Origin: Onchocerca volvulus
Lineage: Eukaryota > Nematoda > Chromadorea > Rhabditida > Onchocercidae
Reading direction: 5' to 3'
Length of the DNA: 64,000 nucleotides
NCBI GenBank assembly: GCA_000499405.2
Contig: HG738137.1
Location: 10,362,768 to 10,426,767, forward strand
Part shown: one piece after another, positions 1 to 11,927 of the stretch
Layout: each line of letters begins with the position of its first letter
Position numbering within the stretch: the first letter of the stretch is position 1
Position numbers and translations under genes: made by a program
Notes under the pieces: generated by a model
Seen by the model: only the letters and a program-made list of their open reading frames with translations
Database searches by the model: none
What the model was told of the DNA's origin: nothing

Positions 1-3000
1 TCGACATCTTGTTTTTGGTCTTCACCCAAACGAAAAATTGTTATCTGCAACATAAAATTTCTTGAAATGTTAATTTAAAATTCATGTAAAAAAAATTTAA
101 TAACTTCTACAGTATTTAATCAAATATCTCCTCCTCAATTTTATTTTGTTCATTATTAGCAAAAAGTTCTATGTTGATTTCTCTTCAAATATTTTCAAGA
201 AGATCGTATGGAATTAAGGGATAGGAGAAATTTATAAGAAAAAGATATTTAAAAAAAATATCATGAGAATTGCTTAATTTTTCTTTTCTTTTTTATTAGG
301 AATACCCAAGCATCTATTTGATAACACTTATTAAGCCGTTAAAATTCTTAAAATTCATTTCAAAGACAAACAAATAATACCAAATGTCTTTGACGAACAC
401 ACATCATCAACTGTTCTAGAAGTTTTTCAGCTGCATTAGTATCATAACCAAATACAAACTGTACTAAACTGAACAGTTGAGGTCTCACACCTTCGGGTAG
501 TTGCCTAAAAAAAAAGAAAAAAAAAATGAAATCCGACATATAGACGTGAGAGAAGGGCAACAGTTTAATAATAAAATAAAATATATTCTGAAATATTGTG
601 AGAAAGCATATTTTGAGAAGCTTCAAGGAAATAAAAACGATATTTTCTTATTGTTAATTTAGATAAAGTTAAATGTATTCGAATTATTGATAGTTACTAA
701 TCAGTAAGTGAACCAAATGAAATGATTCAACACCTAATACCATGGAAATTTGTTCAAGATGTCAATATCAATGGAACGATAGTACTGATTTCCGAAGTTA
801 CCGGTAGTTAAGCACCGGTTATGAACTTTGTGACAACAAAATATTGATAGCTTTATTTAAAAATTTGAAAAGACCAAAAAATTACCCATCCTCTTGCACG
901 TATTGATGCGCAAATGCTAACAAATCAGCTGCCCGACCACTCCCATCACAAATAACGACCGGAACTCGCGGCGACCTAAAAATATTTCTTTAAACTTTTT
1001 ATTGTTTCATGTTACTTTCAAAAACATTTAAATTGCTTGAATATTCAAGATACTAGCTTGTAAGATGCACAGAATCGAAATTAATCGTTGAAAGAAAACT
1101 CATGATACTATTACTTATAGTCCATTTATTTGAACTAAAACTGAATCAACATTTTTCACAGTCTAAGTGAATTAACACTGCAGCAATTTTTTTCTTTTCA
1201 TATTTAATTAATAATACATTTGAGAAATAAAAATCGTTCAGAATTAAACAGAAAAGTAGTCGATAGCAATTGAACAAATTAACTAACTAATCAAATCAAG
1301 TAAACTTACATACAAACACAATCGTAAACTGCTTTAATTGTACAAGTTCCACCTTCTACAACAACACAAACAACCGGAACGCTTCGTGTTCCATTACCAA
1401 GCGTTCGTTTTTCCGAAATATATGATTCCAGTCTTTTTCTTAGTATTACATCAGCTCCATAACTAAACACAAAATCTTTCCATAAATTGTCTTAATTATG
1501 ATATCATCAGTAATCGATAATTCACAATAACTTAACCTCTGCATTATCAGAAAACTATGCAAAAAATTATGATTTCGGCCTCTATGTACAAAATTTATTG
1601 AAATCATACCGCCCTATAGTACCATTATCAACAAGTAGAAAATAAGAATGTCTGTTATTCAGTACAGCAAATCGTCCTTTCGGAGAGAAGGAATGTGGAT
1701 GATATGGAACAACTGTATCCTGAAATGGATTTATTTCTGAGTAGTCTGAAATACTATAACAATGTTTATAATTCAACAGACAGAAATTTAATATAAGTGA
1801 AAAAAATTAAGCATAAATTTAAATTCAAAACTTACTTGACCCAGAAGACTGTCTCTCTTTTTTAATAAACCCCATGGAGCAATACCTATAGTGACTATCT
1901 TGGAACGAACTCTTGAAACACTTCCCGAACCATCAATTGCTGCTGCAACTTGACGAACTACACCAGCATTGATACCTAAATAGATTTTATTAATAAGAAA
2001 CTGAATTTATTCCTAAAAATTAGTCCAATAAAATCAATAACATTTAAAGTTTAAAATTTTACATGATTCGAAATATATAAAAGAAAGAATACACTATTCA
2101 TTGCAGAGTTTCGATTTAACGCAACCGATCTTAAAGTATCAATTTTTTAAACAAAGCAGAATATTCAAAGATCTTTTACCTGCAGTAATAATCCATGCAC
2201 CGGTGGTTCTCGCTGCTTTTAATAAACCTTTGCGAAATACTCGTGCTAATTTTGGTTGTAAGCTAAAAATAATTCTAATTTTTGCAAATTTCGAAAATAC
2301 TGTTTAGTTACCATTACAGAACCTATTTGTACGGCCAATTTTATCTATTATTGAATATTCTTTTCGCCATTGTAAACACGAAAAATCTTTCGAGCAGAAA
2401 AATTGGATGGTAGTACAAAAGTAATTTTAAATTAAAAACAATTTACAGGGACATAAATCTCACTCAAAATCAGTCATGCCTCCATGAACTGTTATAATTA
2501 ATTTCGGAGCTGGAACGTTCCAGACTGATTCGAATAAATCCATAATATCAGCCGGATTTGATTCAACTGTCAACCTCAAATATTGCGCCTTATATGGATG
2601 AGGTCCACCTAAATATTGTGATGAACTTTACATTATGTAAAAGAATGAGAAAGATTTCATCATTTCATGGAGATCATATTCTTATAACTCAACAGAAATT
2701 GTAGTTCAAAGGGAATTTTTGACATAATCACAGTATTTCTGTTTAATCTTCAGGAAGAATCATATTAATGCTATCTACAAAGCAATTCTATCAACTTATT
2801 AGCTATTTACGATTGATTATAAATGAAATATTAATTTTATTAACAACAAAAAATTTTCAACAATCATCTGTTAATCAGTAGAAAAAATCGATGAGACCTA
2901 GATTATACTTCGATTATAAGACTTTAACAGTGAAGTTTCGGAATCTTGTTTAAACAATATATTTTATCTTAATAACGGTTTCATGAATAATCAATCACGT

Positions 3001-3441
3001 ACTAACCTTGAAATTCAATTGTACCATAAGCATCGGTTGGAAATAAAGCTGTATGTCTCCTTATCGTCCATTTTTCACTAGACCTAGCAGATCGTCTCTA
3101 GAAAATAAAAGAAAAAAAAAAGAAAAAAATTTCAAAAAATTAAAAAACTTGAAATATAATTAGGAAAATGATGACTATTTCAATTTCAAAAATATTATTT
3201 AATAGAATTCGTTTTAAAATAGATAAACTGAATTAAACAGATGAGCAATGAACATAATACTTTAGCAAATATTTGATGTACTTACTGACAATCCAACTTC
3301 ACTTTCACAACCGGTCATTTCCGGTTCTATTTCTTCATCGCTTCGGATCACATTCTGAATTCTTTCAGATGGCAGAACACCCCAAGATGTAGAGTATTGT
3401 CTATTTGACATGTGGTTTCGTTTCAACCTTCCACAACCACA

Positions 3442-3493
<52 letters not shown>

Positions 3494-4968
3494 ATAAGAT
3501 CAATTTTCTAATATAATCCATAATATTAATAAAAATCATACTGGCATTTTTTATCTCCATTTTTAAAGAAATGGATCCATTTTCAAACACATTTGAAAGC
3601 TCATTCAACCTCCTTAAAATATTATCATGCGAATTAATTTACTTGTCGGGATATCGATTACTCGGTATAAATTTGATGCATTCACGTTTTTTGAAAGTTT
3701 GTTCTATCCAATTATTTTGCAACAATGACTGCAAATGAAAGAAAATGGATATTAATACAAAGAAAATCACATTTTAATTAAATTAAACTCTTATTATTTT
3801 TCATTTCTACTTCAGTTAGAATTCTCAAATTTCAATCAAGAAATCCAACTATAAAACATAATATTAAACTCACAGTTGAACTAGAAGCTCTTGTCCTCAA
3901 ATGTAGTGTAGTAGTTAATGAAATTGGCGCTGCGATTATATCCGATGGTCCTGATGTAAAACACTTTGGTGACACATCCTGAAATTTTTCTGAAGGAAAA
4001 AAAAAAAACGAAGAAACTAGTTTAATAAATTTCAAGTACAAACTTCCAGTATGATATTATGTATTTCGAATATATTATCTTCCTTATATTTTTTAACAAA
4101 ATTAATATGAACAAATATCTTACATATTAATAAGTTTAAAATCTTAAAACTGAATATTTTTCTATTTAAGTACTTGAATCTTATTTTCAATTAATTCTGT
4201 AACTCTTAATTCATAGTCGTATAATCTAAAAGAATTGATCAACCGACAAAATAATCGATATGTGATAAGGAATTTAATGTCTAGCATTAAAAACATTTCC
4301 CAAAATGCAAAATTTTTATAATAATCCTCAATACTATCACAATTTTACGTGCTTCCCGTAACATATCTTCAACATTTATGTTCATTTATCTGCTTGCCAT
4401 TGCATAATTTCAAATTATTTCTAATTTTCATATGTCTTCATGTAAATCAATACAATGATAATTATCACCTTACCGTTTGTGATGTTTGTGTTGCATGATT
4501 GCCAATAGGCATCTTGTTGGATGTATTAACCAAGGCAAGCATTTCACGCCAATCATTACAATGAAAATGCCGTACATCATTTCCAGATTCCTTCTTCATT
4601 TTTACGATTGGCTTCAACTTGTTGTCAGCATGGGAAAGTTCTAAAAATTGAAAGAAAAAAAATGCAAAAAGAAAAGTATTAAATAATTCATCAAATCCTT
4701 TCCTTCATTGAAAATTTCTTGGGAAAATAAATGATTAGCAAAATCTGAGATGTTATTATGCAAGTATCGTTAAAATTTGATATACATTTACTATATAAAT
4801 GTTTTTTTAATTGAAATTCTCTTGAAAAAATAAATGAATTGTTAAAATTTGAGATGCTTATTATGCCAAAATTTGATGTATGATTATTATGCAAATAAGA
4901 ATTTTTTACAGAAATTTGAAAAAAATCACATTTTTCATTTTCTAATTTGCAATAGCAATAAATCTTTA

Positions 4969-5007
<39 letters not shown>

Positions 5008-5583
5008 GACACCTGTTAAATTGTTTTAGTATAAATATTAAGAAGATATATAAATCTTTTTTTGTTACATATATATAACAAAAAAAAAGGAATCAAATAC
5101 TGCATGCGTGAATTTCCTTGAAAATGTTTTAACATCAAAATTCCAAATATAATCGGTCATGAGTGTTCACAAAACTTCAATCTGGAATTTTCAATTCTTT
5201 TTTATGCTACCCATAAACATGACATAAATAGCGGACAGATATGAGTGGATAAATCAGAAACGGAATTAAAATATAAATAAATAGATATACATTTACCTAT
5301 CTAACATGATAGCCTGACAGACAAACATGTCATGCAACATGCACATACATGCAAACTCCGGTTAAGATGATCAGTAGTGGACAGATAAATATGAAAGGAA
5401 AAGGGTACTGCAAATTCATTTCGCATTACCGAAGAATTCATTTGTTCCCGCTATTGCAGTCGATGCTGTAATTGTTGCGCTATTTGCGACACCAGCCGCA
5501 GTGGTAGTTGCTGTTGCAAACGTTTCAATTGTCACATGCGTCACATGATCAATGTCATCCGTTGGCAATCTTACATAGTGCAT
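1..5583 (-). CDS. TRPM-family cation channel, N-terminal half (partial, runs off left edge)
   Basis: Melastatin-type TRP channels are plasma-membrane Ca2+/Mg2+-permeable channels with a long cytosolic N-terminal homology region; only that region is visible. Fourteen exons on the minus strand (high to low): 5430-5583, 4474-4640, 3874-3978, 3643-3728, 3286-3442, 3007-3097, 2464-2608, 2180-2262, 1836-1975, 1610-1719, 1310-1462, 886-975, 381-504, 1-44. All junctions keep phase. Diagnostic motifs appear in family order: [11 protein letters not shown], a CGCG motif, [65 protein letters not shown] and ITIFRLGED. The ATG at 5583 has an in-frame stop 12 nt upstream. Ankyrin-like tail, transmembrane and pore parts lie outside the window. 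C. elegans has gon-2, gtl-1, gtl-2 and ced-11 in this family; I cannot tell which this is. Confidence 0.93.
3444..3490. repeat. (AT)n microsatellite abutting a TRPM splice acceptor
   Basis: Pure TA/AT dinucleotide run of about 47 bp. On the minus strand it runs straight into the AG at 3443-3444, the 3' splice site of the TRPM exon starting at 3442. Confidence 0.95.
4973..5004. repeat. (AT)n microsatellite in TRPM intron
   Basis: Uninterrupted AT dinucleotide run of about 32 bp in the intron between TRPM exons at 5430 and 4640. Confidence 0.93.
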
Positions 5584-5984
5584 CGTTCTTAGCAATTATA
5601 TTAAATATTTCGCGGCTGCAACCACTATGTGCACACGTCCCAGTATAAGAATGAATTCGTAACAGCATTGATACTATTGCTAATAACTGCTCTACAGACT
5701 GCACCTCTTGTGAAAAATATTTTTTGAGACTGACAGTTCCTGTTAGAAAAAGGTATTTATTAAATAGGGAACAATTATGAACCAACAATTATTCGAAAGT
5801 ATCCAAATGGCTAATCACTGTGTTTCTTTCCTTTGTTGCTCGTAGAACAGAAGATCTTTTGTCCCTTTTGTTGATTGGAATCGATTATTGCTGAGGTCGT
5901 TATACAGTAATGTCGGCAGAAAACCCTTGTTGAAGACTGTTGTAGAAACGCAGGCGCTCGTTGACTGATAGTGGAATAAGAATA

Positions 5985-7080
5985 TATTTCTGCTCCAAAT
6001 CCGATCCTTACATATCTTTTCGGAATCCCTCCTCCTTTCCTGATCTCCAATTTGGCGCCTCAGGATCTCGCTTTGTTTAACTGTTAGTTGGACCGTTTTG
6101 GCGGGAAACATGTTTGTCCTACTGTTGTCGGCCTATTGGTTTGAAATTGCGCGCTTCGTGATCTTTAACACCCCTTGTTTATATTAATTTTCGGATTTTT
6201 CCGACATCTCTTGCATTTACTGCTATCGCTATATGTTTGAAATATGTTTCGATTGTAGATTAATTATCATTTCCAGTATTTTATATGTTGCATATGTATC
6301 ACTATCGCGTAATTACTAAATGTACTAATAGTTGTCGCTAGTTTGTCGCGCTATTGAACTGATTGGAGTAACACTGTAACACTGTAACACTTACGAACAG
6401 CATTAATAAATGTAGCAGACATGCATTAATAACATTTTTGGGATTAGAAATTTTTGTTTACGAATTATATTATAGCATGTACTTATATATGCAGCTACGT
6501 GACAGTGATAATAATTGCTCTACAGACTGCGTCTCTTGCATTTACTGCTACTGCAAACATGTGTGCATGCATACATAAACATATATTAACATGCAGTAGA
6601 AATAGATGGTGAAATACACGCATTTACAAATGCACATACCAGCATGCACACACATGTACATATGCACGTACATTCGCACATACAGATAGTAACATGCATT
6701 TATAAGAATACAAACATGAGCAGCAAACACATAACCACATACAGAACTACATATTCAAGCTGGACTATTTAAAAAATTACCGAACTGAACTTCAAGCAGA
6801 AATGCTGTAGAAAATTGATTCTGCTCCAAAATTCGGATCTTTAAGCTCCTTTCGCCCTTTCCTTCCTGATCTTCAATGTATCGTCTCATGATTGGTCGAT
6901 CTCGCTTTATCTGGTAATCGGAGCGTTTTGACGGTAAGCACATTTATTCTTTTGGCGGCAAACATGTTTATTGCCTTGCTGGTCCATTTGTAACTATCTT
7001 TATCGTTTCTTGACCTTTAACACTCCTTGTTTACAATAATTACATCTTTTGGATTTTTCCGACATTCCCGATCGAAAGAA
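5985..7080. repeat. Diverged direct repeat pair (possible LTR remnants)
   Basis: The segments at about 5985-6215 and 6815-7080 align along their length. Both start TTCTGCTCCAAA, share CTTTCCTGATCT-like, GATCTCGCTTT and GCGGSAAACATGTTT blocks, and end with CCTTGTTTA...GGATTTTTCCGACAT. Identity by eye is about 70-75%. They lie just downstream (minus sense) of the BEL/Pao integrase remnant, so decayed LTR copies are plausible. TG...CA ends and a target-site duplication were not identified. Confidence 0.55.
6540..6745. repeat. Diverged ACATAC/GCATAC simple-sequence tract
   Basis: Low-complexity tract of ACATA, CATGCA and CACACA words. Part of it (ACATACAGATAGTAACATGCATTTATAA) recurs at about 8230-8345 with scattered changes, so this is a dispersed simple repeat rather than coding DNA despite short open frames. 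Confidence 0.6.
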
Positions 7081-7309
7081 GATTGAGACCTTCAGGAGGA
7101 AGAATGAATGATTATAGTAAAAGGTAATTCGTTTCTGCTTGAATTCGTCATTTGGTAGCATTTCTGGTTCGTAGAAGGATAGAGTGAGGTTTTTTTCTCG
7201 CACTTTGTTGACTGAATTCTGATTTCTTATTTTCGTTCGTTTCTAGAAGATATTTTTGGTCTGTTGAAGAATCTTTCTCTGTGGCAATTCTACTAAGGCG
7301 TTTTTTGCT

Positions 7310-7960
7310 TCTCCATCTTTTCCTTTTTTAATCTCCTTTTCACTAATTTCCAATATCGCGGTAAACTTCTGGTTCATTGTCTAACGAAATTTCTTTCGCA
7401 TAGGTAACCTTGTCTCTACGTTTCTCGGAGAAGTGTGTTCCTTTTGAGTTCGTTCTTTCAGACTAATTAGATATCATTCCTCCATATTTCCCAAAATGTA
7501 TTCAAGACTTTGGGAGTGTTTGACCAATAATTGATCAGTTTTTTCTTGGTACTTAATTTATAAGGAATGAATTCACTGTCGTTATCAGGCGGAACGATTA
7601 GAGAAGCGCTGGAAGAAATAAAATTGATTTCATAATTAACAAAATTTCCATAAATCAGTGGTCGGGTATTGAGTATACTTTCTATTTCCATTATTAGAAT
7701 TATTAATTCTCTCTTCCATTTTCTCGTTCCCTTTTTGGTCAATCCATTATTTTTTCATAAACTTCTCCATTCCATGGGGCTTTTGGTAGTATATTCTTCC
7801 AGATCATTGCTTTTTGTGCTAAGAAATTCGTTATTTTGTATATTTTGCTCCATAATAGTCTTGAAAACTAGTTGAAATTGATTAGCATCGTCATTCAAGA
7901 TTAACTCAAGACAGTCTCTTGGCGTGCAACAAATCTTCTCAATACATGCAGGAAGACAGA
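7310..7960 (-). mobile_element. BEL/Pao LTR retrotransposon remnant: integrase C-terminal part
   Basis: On the minus strand, broken frames carry the end of a BEL/Pao pol. A segment reads WKNILPKAPWNGEVYEKIMD (counterpart of the family's WK..PRAPW.GG.YE motif), interrupted by a stop and a frame change. The frame 7742-7467 has MEIESILNTRPLIY, SASLIVPP and VLNTFWEIWRNDI, matching the BEL DUF5641-type region. A further frame-shifted segment has SLKERTQKEHTSPR. Upstream (about 7860-7960) is DCLELILNDDANQFQLVFK. Reverse transcriptase, protease and gag are not visible. It is a dead copy, not a gene. Confidence 0.82.
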
Positions 7961-8199
7961 TAAATTCTCTTCCAGTTCAAAATGCACCGCTCTCGTTGTG
8001 AAACATGTAAGAAGAGCTATCCATCTTTTAGTTACGCCACTATCGACTTTGACCATTCCAAAGAGAGCTCAGACAGTCCAAATCAATTTATGCAAAGATT
8101 GTAGAGCGTTTGACTCGAATTTTTGAAAGATTGGGCATAATTGGTCGTTGGAATGGTTTAGTGATTTAGTATTTATAAGTATACATTTATTGAACGACT

Positions 8200-8841
8200 C
8201 GTTTTACTTTAATTTTTTCACTTACTAACATACAGATAGTGACATATTTACAAATACAAAAACTACTATGCACACCCACACGGATATGCGAACGTACAAA
8301 CAGTAACATACACGTATTTACAAATACTCATATTTGCATGTATGATACACTGATGCAGGAAACTTATGCTTATCTAATAGAATTGTGAATAATTGATAAT
8401 TCACAATATTTAAATTTTGATTGAAATTTGGACATAAAAAAAAAAAATAGCTAAAATTTAAAATATGAAAGGATTACAATTGAAATATGAAACAAATTTT
8501 AACTGAAATCTTGCAAATTTTAACTAAATATATAATCATAAATGAAACAAACTTAACTAAAATTTGAAATATGAAAGAAAAGAATCTTTCTCCATTTGAT
8601 TGAAAATTTCGGCAAAACAAATTTTTGATATTTTTAGCAAGATTTAATGAATCACGAGGGCATAATGTATGTATGTATGTATGTCGCATATGTATATTTG
8701 TGTATTTGTGTTTATATATATTTGATGATAAACATGATAATTATCAGTTCTTTCTCTTCTCTCTTCCATCCTTTTAAGTGCTTTAAAAAAGAGATGACAT
8801 CCATCATTCCACATGAAAAAAACCGTTGCATTCCAAATTGG

Positions 8842-8873
<32 letters not shown>

Positions 8874-9340
8874 GAAATTATGCCATTATTTAAGATAATT
8901 CTTTTTTTTCTTTTTTTTTTTTTTTTTGAAATGTTGATTTATTAATTTTCTCTTAAACTGAAAAAAAAATTATATATTATAATTACTACCTCTAAATGGA
9001 AATATTTCCTTCTACCCTTAGTTATTTCAGAGATTTACTAATATAAATTTTTATTCACTAATATAACTATTAATTTTTAAATATATTTAAATTAAGTAAT
9101 ATTATACACCAATCATATATCAATTTAAGCACATTAATTTCTAATATTGTTACTATTGAAACAACAACATAATATTAATCGACTGAGTAAATTAATGACA
9201 ATAGGAAATTGGAAGTGAATAATTTTTTTTTGTAATGAAATTTAAGCTAGTTTAAAATTAAATTTAACAATTCCAATGATATATTATCGATAAATGTATT
9301 AAATTCATAAGCTATAAACAGTAAACAAAAATAAATGTAC
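8200..9340. other. Noncoding AT-rich stretch with simple repeats
   Basis: Contains an ACATAC-type tract (8230-8345), a short (GTAT)n run near 8667-8685, a 29-bp poly(A) at 8842-8870 flanked by TTGG on both sides, and a poly(T) tract near 8912-8928. No supported exon on either strand. Confidence 0.6.
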
Positions 9341-10617
9341 CATTTTCGGAATTTCGATGATTATGATGATTATGACGATGATGACGATGCCGATGACCAT
9401 CAGATATTCCATGTCCAGCAGCACGTTCTCGAGTTTTTGCTATCCTATGAAAGGATTAAAATATAATTTATACCAACTTATGCATATTTCATATACATAT
9501 AAATATTATTTTGTCCGCTATACAATTTTTTTTTTCTATTTCATGTATAAATTTTTTATATATAATTTATTTGTACATTTAAAATTTGAACTGTGATACT
9601 AATTTAATTTAACAAGTCAAAACAAAATTAATTATAGGAGTGATTAGCTAATTAAATAAAGTAAATTATAGAAGTGGTTAGCTAATTAGATAAAGTTAAT
9701 TATAGAATTAATTATAGAAGTGATTAGCTAATTAGATAAAGTTAATCATAGAATTAATTATAGAAGTGATTAGCTAATTAAATAAAGTTAATTACGCTCC
9801 ATATAATGCTAATTTAATTTGTTTGATGATAATTTTGATTAATTGAAATTTCATTTAATTAGTTAATTACTTGATAGTGATATATGTGTTAGTAATAGGA
9901 CATATTTTCAAAAACTTATATGTAAAAAAGGTATTATTTGACTGAAATAATGATATTTAATTAGTCCTCGTAATATTATTAAATAAAATAGTGAATATTT
10001 CACCGTCATCTAAAATGAATTCAAATTGTCATATTTACCTTAATTCTAGATCTTTAACTGCTTCATCAGCATCAAGCTTAATTTGTTCACCAATATTGAC
10101 ATATGAGGTATCTGTTGAAGTATGCTCATGACGTTGAACTCTCGTACCTAAAAGAAAAAAAAAAAATTGAAATATGGAAAATCTTAAAATTAATAATATA
10201 TCGTAAATACTATGGCAGAATATTAATATAGAAAATTGTTATATATTTTCATTTTTAATAACAATTCTATGATTGCAGGTTTCTAATTTTTTTTTTCGTT
10301 TCCCGTTATTGATAAAAGAATTAAAAATTAAAATGAATTTTGAAGATGAATAAATTTTAATTTTTATAAAACATTACATTTATCCTTAATGGATTTAATC
10401 AAATTAAAAATTTTTAGATATATGTAATATATGTACAATATTCAAAAATAGCATTCCAAAAAAAGTTGATAGTAAATAATTTAAATTACTTACTAAAGAA
10501 AAGTTCTATTGTTTTATTTAAATTGTAAGATTTTTATTTTTCAATTAAATTTTACTAACCAGATTCATTTGACCTCTGTTGTTCGGACCACGATTTCAGA
10601 TGTGATTTCGCATACAT
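9341..10617 (-). CDS. Three in-phase exons, probable alternative 5' exons of the TRPM gene
   Basis: Exons 10560-10617, 10039-10147 and 9341-9444 join in frame (phases 1 and 2) with good splice sites. They give about 90 residues from the ATG at 10617: a basic start (MYAKSHLKSWSEQQ), a segment with KLDADEAVKDLELR, and a His-rich stretch (HRHRHHRHNHHNH). The last exon ends in phase 1 (GAAAATG then GTACAT), exactly what TRPM exon 2 at 4640 requires, and no terminal exon is apparent nearby. Seen: open frames and splice sites. Inferred: they are upstream or alternative 5' exons of TRPM, with the ATG at 5583 serving a shorter isoform. They could instead be a separate small gene. No domain is recognised. 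Confidence 0.55.
9626..9800. repeat. Tandem repeat with TTAGCTAA core, about 34-46-bp period
   Basis: About four copies of a unit resembling AGAAGTGATTAGCTAATTAG, followed by ATAAAGTTAATTATAGAATT. Spacing is about 34, 46 and 46 bp. Each unit has the palindrome TTAGCTAA. It lies in the intron between the exons at 9444 and 10039. Confidence 0.85.
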
Positions 10618-11866
10618 TATTACTCGTTTGTTTTATTCGATTCTTTAAATTATTGTCCAAAAATCAATTCATTAACAGAAAGCTAAAAAAAAAAAAAAAA
10701 AAGTCAGAAATTTTAACAATGAAGCAAATATATATAGACCATTAAAGCAAAAACAAAATTATGTTATTTTCTAACTTTTTTTTCTCTTTTGAATAAAAAA
10801 TTTTTAATTGTTCTTTTCTGAATAAAAAATTTTTTTGAGCGGAACTTTGAAAAAATTTAAAAATTATATTTCAAATTAAAATTTCAAATTATTTGTCAAA
10901 CAGGAAGGATTAAAGCAAAAATGGAATTTTATTAAAAGTCTAAAAGAAAATTCGAAATTTAAAAATTACATTTTAAATTGCAATTTTAAATCACAATTAA
11001 AAATTCAAAGTTTGGGAAAAATGTCACCAAAATTTAAAATATCATATATATATATATATAGAATTAATTAAAACAGAATTAGATTTAATTCAAGAATAAT
11101 GACAAGATAATAAAATGAAGTCTAGGAATTAAACAGTTCTTGAAGAAATTTCCTGAAAAAAAAATCAATATCTAAATCATTGAAAAAAATTGCCTGTTAA
11201 AAATTAAAAAAACTTTTTTTTCTTGTTCCTTGCACTGATTTATAATTTATTTGAAATAATACAGTTTTTTTTAATTGAACTCATAAAATTTGCGCATTCA
11301 TTCACTTTTTTAAAAAGCAGACAAATTAAAAGCAAAGGAAGATTATAATTTGGGTAATTATTTTATAAATTAAAAATATATGTTCAATTTATTTGTTCGA
11401 CAAATTAATTCTATTCGCGAAATATTTTAATTACAAAAAAAAAAAAAAAAAAAAGAATCTTTTCGCGGAATGAAAAAGACAATAAAGGATGACAACTTTT
11501 TCATTAAAAAAATTATCAAAAATTGAGAATAGAAATTTTATAATGGAAAAAAATGAAAATTTTTGAATAAAACAAAGAAGGAAAAGGAAATTAATGGCAA
11601 TATTTTGCATACTAATGCTGAAATATATGGTATATTGTATAAACATGATAAAGGTCAACAATAATTAAAAGAGGATGACGAAGATGACCTCAACAACAAC
11701 TAATCATCAGCTAGTAAACATAAATAAAATCATTTATGACCTTTTAGATATCATTTGTTAGAATAATATGGGATGATATTGATTCTGTTTCTTAAAAATA
11801 AAAAAAAAAAAAAAAAAAAGAAATGGAGAAAAATGATGTGAACAAATGATAACAACAATTTCTTAC

Positions 11867-11927
11867 CTTTTAAAAATTTATAATTGAGATCAGGTACAGC
11901 AGTATAGCTGTATGAAACGTGAAACAT
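11867..11927 (-). CDS. Possible further alternative first exon (TRPM locus)
   Basis: A short open stretch starts with ATG at 11927 (MFHVSYSYTAVPDLNYKFLK) and ends at a strong donor, AAAAG then GTAAGAA, in phase 1. That phase fits the exon starting at 10147. It lies in a locally GC-richer patch (11870-12000) inside very AT-rich DNA. No homology is recognised and it may be noncoding 5' UTR. Confidence 0.28.

Noticed and set aside
5811..6111. Two minus-strand frames of 79 and 98 codons
   Set aside because: They lie inside the diverged direct repeat; the second copy at 6815-7080 does not keep the same frame and no known domain is present.
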